Positions 57,546 through 64,000 of a DNA stretch of 64,000 bases are shown in pieces; the stretch's first letter is position 1; every line of letters starts with the position of its first letter. The DNA lies in the NCBI RefSeq assembly GCF_000940805.1, contig NZ_CP007142.1, positions 3,262,593 through 3,326,592 on the forward strand, in the 5' to 3' direction. The notes below the pieces were generated by a model, which did no database searches, had not been told where the DNA came from, and was given only the letters and a program-made list of their open reading frames with translations. Position numbers and translations under genes: made by a program. The DNA comes from Gynuella sunshinyii YC6258. GTDB taxonomy: Bacteria > Pseudomonadota > Gammaproteobacteria > Pseudomonadales > Natronospirillaceae.

Positions 57546-57793
57546 ATTGTGTCCTTTTGCAAATACCACAGTGTGGATATGGTTATATGGCTGTTCAGAT
57601 ATCAAAAAAAGAGCAGAGGGTTATCATGATCTATTGTGTGATGCCGTCAGACATCAGTCCAGTCTCCGAACGTCTCAATTCATTGAGTTGGCCGGGGGAT
57701 CGGTCTAAAGAATGAGATGAATAACAGCGGTGTTAAACCGGGTAGTATCTTTTCAGAGTGCGAACAACCTGATCCTTCTCTGCCAATGTACGG

Positions 57794-58408
57794 TTAATAG
57801 TCGAGTTCTATACCAATATATACGGCGATATGACTTCCAGATACATTGGTGCCTTGGCTGCCCTGATAGTTGATCCATTGGGCTCTGACGCCAGCGGTAT
57901 AAAAGGTTTCCAAAGGGTCGTAAGACAGGTCTGCAATGATTCCAAAAGCCGAATCAAAGGACTCCCGAATCGAAGCTCTCGATGGCAGGTCTGCCTGGTA
58001 TTTTGTGTCAAAATCAAACGTTGGACCAATGCCCCAACGCAATGAGTGATGGTCACGATAAAATGGGATGACAGATACGCGATAGCGGCTGAACTGAACA
58101 TCTCCATCATCTTCATCGTAGTGGTGCCAGTGCCGGCCCAGGTCGATCATCATGCCGCCGCGGGGATTGATATTGACTGCGACCCGCGCCATCCAGAAAT
58201 AAAGATTGCCACTTCTGACGGACATTTTGCTGGTCAGTCCATTACCGTTAACGGTGACACTGGGGCCGATTTCCTCGCCACCGTAACTGACTCCGTAAAT
58301 ACCTCCAAGTTGCACCGGGCTCAAATGAGAGCCGTCATAGGAGGCTGCATGAATCTGCGCGGAAAATAGCGCGCCTGTGATCAACACGAAGGATAAAAAA
58401 AGTTTCAT
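57794..58408 (-). CDS. small outer-membrane-like beta protein, unknown function
   Basis: About 204 residues. Start MKLFLSFVLITGALFSAQIHA is a clear signal peptide and overlaps the holA stop by 4 nt (ATGA). The mature part has alternating short strands with aromatic girdle residues (YFWMARVAVNINPRGGMMIDLGRHW, YRVSVIPFYRDHHSLRWGIGPTFDF, FYTAGVRAQWINYQG) and ends in a terminal aromatic strand (HIAVYIGIELDY), as in small outer-membrane barrels. I do not recognise a named family. Confidence 0.65.
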   Translation of the reverse strand: MKLFLSFVLITGALFSAQIHAASYDGSHLSPVQLGGIYGVSYGGEEIGPSVTVNGNGLTSKMSVRSGNLYFWMARVAVNINPRGGMMIDLGRHWHHYDEDDGDVQFSRYRVSVIPFYRDHHSLRWGIGPTFDFDTKYQADLPSRASIRESFDSAFGIIADLSYDPLETFYTAGVRAQWINYQGSQGTNVSGSHIAVYIGIELDY

Positions 58409-59442
58409 GAAATTAAAGCCGGTATAAGTCGGGTGTTTGCATCTGTGCGACACATGCCGAGAATTAAAGCATGCAGTTCCATCCAGGTATCGGATTTCTC
58501 CAGCCCTTTGATGGTGCTGTCTACCCGTCCGGCCTGGGTGAGCAATTTGTTAATGAGGCTGATAGAGCAACGTGACATTGCTGCTTCATAGGCTGCTTCG
58601 CGATTTTTCCAAACGCCGTTCTGTTGGAAAACCTGGCGTTTGGGTTGCCCCGCGCTCAGGCGGGTGAGTACCATACTTAAGGTTCGCAGTTCCCGACTTA
58701 AGGCCCACAAAATAATGGGAGCTTCAGTGCCTTCAGCTTTCAGGCCGTTCAGAATTTTAACCGCTCTGGGCAACTCACCGAAAAGGCAGGCGTTGGTGAG
58801 ATCAAATACGTCATAACGGGAACTATCACCGACTGCCTGGATAACCAGCTCTGTGTTGATCAGCGGGTTTTCTGTCAATAACAGCAGCTTCTCGATTTCC
58901 TGATGAGCAGCCAGTAGATTGCCATCCACCCTGTCAGCCAGTATGTCCAGCGCTTCCGGTTCAATTGTATGGTTATGCATGGCAAATTGCTGTCTTATCC
59001 ACGGAGCAAAGTCTTTGTTTTCGAGGGGCCATATTTGAATGAAGCCAATCTGTTTTTCCAGTTGCAGGAACCACTTTGATTTGGTGGTACTGCTTTCCAG
59101 CTTACCGGTCACCACAATAAACAAATTATCTTCGTTTGGACGTTCGGCCAGTTCCAGCAGCGTTTTCCGGGCATGATCGGTCAGTTTGCCTGGAATGCGC
59201 ACTTCGATGGTTTTGCGGCTTGAAAACAAAGACATTTCATTGGCCGATTGAAACAGTTCGTTCCAGTCAAAACCCGCTTCAACCTGAAACCGTTCGCGTT
59301 CATCGTATCCGGATGCTTTGGCTTTTTCTCTGATTTGATCACTGGCTTTCTGTACCAGCAGCGGCTCATCACCACTGATCAGATAAAACGGCAATAAATG
59401 ACCGGCAAGATGCTGTGTCAGCTGATTGAGGTTGATTTTCAT
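58405..59442 (-). CDS. holA: DNA polymerase III delta subunit
   Basis: A 345-residue clamp-loader subunit that opens the beta sliding clamp. Family pattern: MKINLNQLTQHLAGHLLPFYLISGDEPLLVQKASDQIR at the N terminus, SLFSSRKTIEVRIPG near 75, the AAA+-like middle, and the C-terminal collar domain (LTRLSAGQPKRQVFQQNGVWKNREAAYEAAMSRCS). The start is one base after the lptE stop, so leuS-lptE-holA form one transcript, as in other gammaproteobacteria. Confidence 0.93.
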   Translation of the reverse strand: MKINLNQLTQHLAGHLLPFYLISGDEPLLVQKASDQIREKAKASGYDERERFQVEAGFDWNELFQSANEMSLFSSRKTIEVRIPGKLTDHARKTLLELAERPNEDNLFIVVTGKLESSTTKSKWFLQLEKQIGFIQIWPLENKDFAPWIRQQFAMHNHTIEPEALDILADRVDGNLLAAHQEIEKLLLLTENPLINTELVIQAVGDSSRYDVFDLTNACLFGELPRAVKILNGLKAEGTEAPIILWALSRELRTLSMVLTRLSAGQPKRQVFQQNGVWKNREAAYEAAMSRCSISLINKLLTQAGRVDSTIKGLEKSDTWMELHALILGMCRTDANTRLIPALIS

Positions 59443-59443
59443 A

Positions 59444-59914
59444 TCAGTCGCTGTCCAGATTCTGGCTGGTCAGAAAATCATAAATGTCTCTGGCAATTGC
59501 TGAAAACAACTGAGTACGCTGACTATCAATCATCAGTCGTTTGTTCTTTTCGTCATTGGCATTGAACTGGACGGTGGCTTCTTTCACAAAGACTTGGGGA
59601 AAGACGATGAGTTTGCCATCCGAATTATTGACCTGAACAGTTATCTCGATCGTTAATGCCATGCTGCTGTTGCCAACATAGCGGTCATACTGCTGCTGTT
59701 TTTTAACGACCAGAGCCAGTGGCAGATCCGTACTGTCAGTGATCAGTTGAGTTCCCTGATAACTGAACGTTTGCTGCAGTATCTTTTCAAATTCACCAGC
59801 CCGTTGAGTGACCAGGGCCATCTGATCGGGTAGATGGTTTTCAACAGGTTTATCCAGAGTAAAGCCACAGGCCGTTAACAACAAAGGAAAGAGAATGACT
59901 AAAAATCTGTGCAT
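59444..59914 (-). CDS. lptE: LPS-assembly lipoprotein LptE
   Basis: A 156-residue outer-membrane lipoprotein that plugs the LptD barrel in lipopolysaccharide export. Start MHRFLVILFPLLLTACGF is preferred (GAGAC at spacing 7), with the lipobox LTAC and Cys16; an ATG two codons earlier is too close to the ribosome-binding site. The mature part is typical of LptE (FEKILQQTFSYQGTQLI, LALTIEITVQVNNSDG..., then a helical end). Between leuS and holA, its standard neighbourhood. Confidence 0.9.
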   Translation of the reverse strand: MHRFLVILFPLLLTACGFTLDKPVENHLPDQMALVTQRAGEFEKILQQTFSYQGTQLITDSTDLPLALVVKKQQQYDRYVGNSSMALTIEITVQVNNSDGKLIVFPQVFVKEATVQFNANDEKNKRLMIDSQRTQLFSAIARDIYDFLTSQNLDSD

Positions 59915-59940
59915 AAGCATGTCTCTGGCGACAGAATGAA

Positions 59941-59968
59941 AGGGGCCTACGTCAGGCGATAAGCCCCT
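59941..59968 (-). terminator. possible attenuating hairpin between leuS and lptE
   Basis: AGGGGC (59941-59946) pairs with GCCCCT (59963-59968). The minus strand continues with TTTC. The stem is only 6 bp with a long loop, so it may reduce but probably does not stop read-through into lptE-holA. Confidence 0.4.
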
Positions 59969-59986
59969 GGTGCTGATCAGTATGTC

Positions 59987-62560
59987 TTATTTGGCAACAA
60001 TATTGATCAGTTTGTTGGGTACTACGATGACGTTACGAACGGTCACACCTTCAAGGAATCGCTTAACGTGCTCCTGTTCCAATGCTTCAGCTTCAATTTC
60101 CTGCTTTGATGCATTTGCTGGAAACTCCAGTCGGGCGCGAACTTTACCATTGACCTGGACCACATAGAGCACAGTGTCTTTGGTCAATGCTTCATCATCC
60201 ACTTCAGGCCAGCTGGTATCAAGGATCAGACCATCTTTACGCATGGATGACCATAACTCGTGACAGATATGGGGCGCGATGGGCGACAGCATTTTAATCA
60301 TGGCTTCCAATGCTTCGTATACGACGGCCTGGTCCTGCTCGGTTTCTGTTTCAAATTTGTTGGCGGCATTAAACAACTCCATGATTTTTGCAATCGCGGT
60401 GTTGTAGGTGAACCGTTGTTCAAAATCGTGTGTCACGCCTTTAATGGTTTCGTGAGTTTTCCGACGCAGGTCTTTTTGTGCATCCGTCAGAGCTGTTTTG
60501 TCGACCGCAGGGATCGATGCTTTATCACTGAATGGGTTCGCCAGACGCCAAAGCCGTTGCAGGAACTTCTGAGCCCCCTGAACGCCGGATTCAGTCCACT
60601 CCAGCGTTTGTTCCGGTGGTGCTGCGAACATGGAGTACAACCTGACGGTATCGGCGCCATATTGATCAATGGCTTCCTGCGGATCGATACCATTCAGTTT
60701 TGATTTGGACATTTTGGCCATTCCACCATATATGACCGGGGACCCATCACTGATGCGCTTGCCACCAATGATTTTGCCTTTGTCATCGGTTTCGGGCTGT
60801 ACATCATTGATCGGGACCCATTCTTTGGCACCCTGATCCGGCTCCTGGTACCAGGTGTCAGCCAGTACCATGCCTTGACACAGCAGGTTGGTAAAGGGCT
60901 CGTCGCTTTTGATGATGCCCTCATCACGTAATGCCTTGTAGTAAAAACGGGCATAGATCAGGTGCATGGTGGCATGTTCGATACCTCCTACATACTGATC
61001 TGCCGGCAGCCAGTAGTTGGCCTCTTCCGGTTCAAGCATCTGATCAGCGTGAGGAGTGCAATAACGGGCGTAATACCAGCTGGACTCCATAAAGGTGTCG
61101 AAGGTGTCTGTTTCCCGTTTAGCGGATTTGCCCTGGTATTCGATATCTTCAAAAGCAGGGTTGTTTTTGATCGGTGAGTTGATGCCATCAAATGTCACGT
61201 CGATGGGCAGCTCGACTGGAAAGTGCTCGGCTGGTTTCAGTTCACCATCCACGTATACCATCGGAATTGGGGCACCCCAATAGCGCTGGCGACTGACTCC
61301 CCAGTCCCGCAGGCGGTAATTGGTGGTTTTCTTACCCTGATCCATCGCTGCCAGTTTATCGGTGATCCGGTCAAATGCCTCTGCGCTGGAAAGACCGTCA
61401 AATTCCCCTGAATTGACCAGAATGCCTTTTTCGGTAAATGCTGCAGCTTCAAGATCGCAGGCTTCATCATTGGCCGGGGCAATAACCTGTTTAATGGGCA
61501 GGCCATATTTTTTGGCAAATTCCCAGTCGCGCTGATCGTGTCCCGGTACGCTCATCACGGCACCAGAACCGTAATCCATCAGCACAAAATTGGCGCTCCA
61601 GACAGGTAATTCGTCATCGGTTAGCGGATGAATCACCGTCAGTCCGGTGGCGACCCCTTTTTTCTCCATCGTTGCCATGTCAGCTTCAGAGGTTGTCATT
61701 TGCCGACAGTCCTCGATAAAACGGGCCAGGGCTTCATTACTGCCGGCCGCCTGACGGGACAATGGGTGATCTGCTGCAATGGCGACATAAGTTGCTCCCA
61801 TCAATGTATCCGGACGGGTTGTGTACACCTGCAGAGAAGCATCGGAATCTTTCAGTTTAAAAACGATTTCAGCGCCGAAGGATTTACCGATCCAGTTGCG
61901 CTGCATTTCCTTGACCTGTTCCGGCCAGCCGGGCAGATTGTCAAGGCCGCTGAGCAGTTCATCGGCGTAGGCCGTGGTTTTGATAAACCATTGATCCATT
62001 TCCTTGCGTTCGACAGGGGTGTCGCAACGCCAGCAGCAGCCATCATGAACCTGTTCGTTCGCCAGGACGGTCATGTCGTTGGGACACCAATTGACGTGTG
62101 ATGTTTTGCGATACGCCAGACCTTTCTCGACCAGTCGGGTGAAAAACCATTGTTCCCATTTGTAGTAGTCCGGGCTGCAGGTGGTCACCTCACGGCTCCA
62201 GTCATAGGCAAAACCGAGACTTTTCAGCTGGGTCTTCATGTCGGCAATGTTTTCATAGGTCCATTTGGCTGGCGCAACACCGTTTTTGATCGCTGCGTTT
62301 TCGGCGGGCATTCCGAATGCATCCCAACCGATTGGTTGCAGCACGTTTTTACCCTTCATGCGCTGATAGCGGCACATGACATCGCCAATGGTGTAATTTC
62401 TGACATGGCCCATGTGTAGTCGGCCACTGGGATATGGAAGCATGGACAGGCAATAGTATTTTTCTTTATTGGCATCCATGACAGCTTTAAAGACTTCATT
62501 TTCTTCCCAAAGGGATTGAACCTTGGCTTCGATAGCCTTGGGTAAATAACTGGCTTCCAT
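59987..62560 (-). CDS. leuS: leucyl-tRNA synthetase
   Basis: An 857-residue class I aminoacyl-tRNA synthetase. The HIGH-type motif is in [17 protein letters not shown] near residue 40 and KMSKS in [29 protein letters not shown] near 620. The editing domain is inserted with [20 protein letters not shown], and the zinc-like [13 protein letters not shown]...CCWRCD segment is present. The C-terminal domain ends [12 protein letters not shown]. It heads the leuS-lptE-holA operon and is divergent from the zinc-ribbon gene. Confidence 0.97.
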   Translation of the reverse strand: MEASYLPKAIEAKVQSLWEENEVFKAVMDANKEKYYCLSMLPYPSGRLHMGHVRNYTIGDVMCRYQRMKGKNVLQPIGWDAFGMPAENAAIKNGVAPAKWTYENIADMKTQLKSLGFAYDWSREVTTCSPDYYKWEQWFFTRLVEKGLAYRKTSHVNWCPNDMTVLANEQVHDGCCWRCDTPVERKEMDQWFIKTTAYADELLSGLDNLPGWPEQVKEMQRNWIGKSFGAEIVFKLKDSDASLQVYTTRPDTLMGATYVAIAADHPLSRQAAGSNEALARFIEDCRQMTTSEADMATMEKKGVATGLTVIHPLTDDELPVWSANFVLMDYGSGAVMSVPGHDQRDWEFAKKYGLPIKQVIAPANDEACDLEAAAFTEKGILVNSGEFDGLSSAEAFDRITDKLAAMDQGKKTTNYRLRDWGVSRQRYWGAPIPMVYVDGELKPAEHFPVELPIDVTFDGINSPIKNNPAFEDIEYQGKSAKRETDTFDTFMESSWYYARYCTPHADQMLEPEEANYWLPADQYVGGIEHATMHLIYARFYYKALRDEGIIKSDEPFTNLLCQGMVLADTWYQEPDQGAKEWVPINDVQPETDDKGKIIGGKRISDGSPVIYGGMAKMSKSKLNGIDPQEAIDQYGADTVRLYSMFAAPPEQTLEWTESGVQGAQKFLQRLWRLANPFSDKASIPAVDKTALTDAQKDLRRKTHETIKGVTHDFEQRFTYNTAIAKIMELFNAANKFETETEQDQAVVYEALEAMIKMLSPIAPHICHELWSSMRKDGLILDTSWPEVDDEALTKDTVLYVVQVNGKVRARLEFPANASKQEIEAEALEQEHVKRFLEGVTVRNVIVVPNKLINIVAK

Positions 62561-62755
62561 ATTGGTGTAGGACTCTCTTTAAACGAAACTGGATAGAAAA
62601 ATGCTGCACAGGGTACAGTGAGGGACGGATTTTAGCGGAGTTATGGCTGCTCTGAAACAGCTCCACCGCAGTTTTGTCATAACACTGAAAAATGCTGCAA
62701 AATTTAGAACCTGAGCTATAGTCATATTACAGACAATAGTTGATGTGATTGAGAG

Positions 62756-63085
62756 ATGTCGGAAAAAACCACCAAGACCAAGTGGACAGAGAACGAGTTG
62801 TCTCTGGCTGAAATTTCCCCGGTGTTGGACTTTACCCTTGCGGATGCCCTTATGAGTGATGTCATGCGAACAGGAGAGGCACAAAAAGAGCTGGACTGGA
62901 TGGACCAGATGTATCGTCTGCGGGATCACTCCGGGCTTTTTCATGCCGGAGAACTGGCTCCGGCGGCGATATTATATTGTGAAATATGTGGTGAGCCGCA
63001 CCCCATCTTTGTTGCTCAAAAACTACGGCCGTGCTCTAGCTGTGGCCACACTATCTTCCTGTACCAGGACAACCAGAAACACTAG
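62756..63085 (+). CDS. zinc-ribbon protein, YbeL/DUF1451-like
   Basis: A 109-residue protein with a C-terminal zinc ribbon (CEICGEPHPIFVAQKLRPCSSCGHTIF, two Cys-x2-Cys knuckles). The helical N terminus is acidic (LADALMSDVMRTGEAQKELDWMDQMYRL). Position, divergent from leuS, matches ybeL in E. coli, and the ribbon spacing fits that family, although the protein is shorter. Function is unknown. The ATG has GAGAG very close upstream, so the start is a little uncertain. Confidence 0.7.
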   Translation: MSEKTTKTKWTENELSLAEISPVLDFTLADALMSDVMRTGEAQKELDWMDQMYRLRDHSGLFHAGELAPAAILYCEICGEPHPIFVAQKLRPCSSCGHTIFLYQDNQKH

Positions 63086-63094
63086 TCGCAGAAT

Positions 63095-64000
63095 TTATAA
63101 CGACTCAGCGGTATGATTGTCCCTGCGTTTGAAAAACCAACCTGACAGAACCTGGAATACCACGACGACCAGCCACAGGCTGATAATCCAGGTGTAACCA
63201 AATTTCATGTAGGGTGTCTGCCCCGTCACCGGTTTGAGTTCGTGCGTAAGGGCTGTACGAACATATTTCGGTGCGCTGGTCAGAATTTTGCCATGATGAT
63301 CGACGATGGCACTGATTCCGTCCTGAGTGGCCCGCACCATGGGACGTTGCATTTCCATCGCACGCATACGAACAATCTGCAGATGCTGATAGGGACCGAG
63401 AGAGTCGCCAAACCAGGCATCATTACTGACAATGACCATTAAATTACTGACTTCGGCGGTGTTCATGACCAATCCGGGGTAGGTAATTTCAGAGCAAATG
63501 ATTTGCCCGAGCTGTAAAGCACCCATTTTAAGAGTCGCTGTCTTGTTATGTCCTGGTGTTAGCGAAGACATGGGGATATCCAGAATTCTCAGCACGCCGC
63601 GCAGTGCGTGCGAAAAGGGAATATATTCTCCGAAAGGCACCAGCTTGGTCTTGTTGTATTGACCACTGGCCAGTCCCAGTCCTACAACACTGTTATAAAA
63701 GACTGGCTCGTCGTTATTTATGTCGTCGGCAATCAGCCCGGCGATAATTCCGGTTTGGCTGGATGTACCAAGTTGATCAAGTTCGGCGAGCATATCACCT
63801 GCCTGGGATAGCAGACGGGTAATTGCCGACTCCGGCCAGACAATCAGGTCTGCATCGAGATGTTTTTCTGTCATCTCCCAATACGTCCGATAGTTGTAGT
63901 TCTGCTGATCGCTGTTCCATTTAGTGCGTTGATCGATATTTCCCTGGAGTGCGACAACCTTGACAGGCTGATCAATGACCTGAACCCAGGTTTTGCCATT
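63095..64000 (-). CDS. lnt: apolipoprotein N-acyltransferase, C-terminal part (cut by window edge)
   Basis: The nitrilase-type catalytic domain of Lnt, which adds the third acyl chain to lipoproteins in the inner membrane. The frame is open to the right edge and begins VIDQPVKVVALQGNIDQRTKW, so the N-terminal membrane helices lie outside. The catalytic triad is recognisable: Glu in VWPESAI, Lys in KLVPFGEYIP, and Cys in QIICSEITYPGLV. A C-terminal transmembrane helix (YTWIISLWLVVVVFQVLSGWFF) ends the protein. It would serve the lipoproteins LptE and the GH28 enzyme of this window among others. It is convergent with the zinc-ribbon gene. Confidence 0.93.
   Translation of the reverse strand, partial: NGKTWVQVIDQPVKVVALQGNIDQRTKWNSDQQNYNYRTYWEMTEKHLDADLIVWPESAITRLLSQAGDMLAELDQLGTSSQTGIIAGLIADDINNDEPVFYNSVVGLGLASGQYNKTKLVPFGEYIPFSHALRGVLRILDIPMSSLTPGHNKTATLKMGALQLGQIICSEITYPGLVMNTAEVSNLMVIVSNDAWFGDSLGPYQHLQIVRMRAMEMQRPMVRATQDGISAIVDHHGKILTSAPKYVRTALTHELKPVTGQTPYMKFGYTWIISLWLVVVVFQVLSGWFFKRRDNHTAESL

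Overview
The window is bacterial and most likely from a gammaproteobacterium, probably a marine or plant-associated one of the Oceanospirillales/Cellvibrionales type. This is inference from gene content: RMF, the DUF1315(YeaC)-DUF2797-PepN run, LptE-HolA-LeuS with a YbeL-like neighbour, a DUF2970 protein, a complete hut system, pectin-degrading enzymes and a polycyclic-tetramate-type megasynthase. Genes are densely packed and no rRNA, tRNA, CRISPR array or prophage was seen.

Layout. 1-1.9 kb: an ECF sigma factor (cut by the window edge), a probable anti-sigma factor and a DUF4097 protein. 1.9-5.9 kb: sulfite/nitrite reductase with DUF934, a PldB-like lipase and two tiny membrane proteins. 5.9-13.7 kb: a histidine-utilisation locus, hutC-U-H-I-G on the minus strand with hutF divergent, and two HutC-type TGTATATACA operators. 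14-16.3 kb: a YebC-family gene and a REP-associated tyrosine transposase (RAYT), inside a cloud of GGGTGTCC/GGACACCC repeats that runs from 7.98 to 16.24 kb and includes two units inside the hutF reading frame. 16.6-22.3 kb: metY, a family-2 pectate lyase and a katG with a signal peptide. 22.8-39.7 kb: housekeeping genes sbcDC, metH, nfuA, a J-domain protein, DUF1853, nadK, yeaC, DUF2797, pepN, rmf and a formate/nitrite channel. 39.9-42 kb: a lipoprotein polygalacturonase (GH28).

42-57.6 kb is the accessory centrepiece. A strongly AT-rich 1.8-kb leader holds a heptanucleotide tandem repeat and a possible Cys-rich micropeptide. It is followed by a 3141-residue hybrid iterative PKS-NRPS (KS-AT-DH-KR-ACP-C-A-PCP-TE), two tandem paralogous FAD oxidoreductases of the phytoene-desaturase type, and a convergent type II thioesterase. 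This matches the core of polycyclic tetramate macrolactam (PTM; HSAF, ikarugamycin, pactamide) clusters. The adenylation-domain pocket read from the sequence (D-V-G-E-M-G-S-I-D-K) differs at one position from the known ornithine code, as a PTM synthetase requires. The alcohol-dehydrogenase-like cyclase and the hydroxylase of larger PTM clusters are absent here, so the product may be a reduced two-ring (5,5-type) PTM or a new variant.

57.8-64 kb: a small outer-membrane-like protein, holA, lptE and leuS on the minus strand, a divergent zinc-ribbon protein, and the C-terminal part of lnt running off the right edge.
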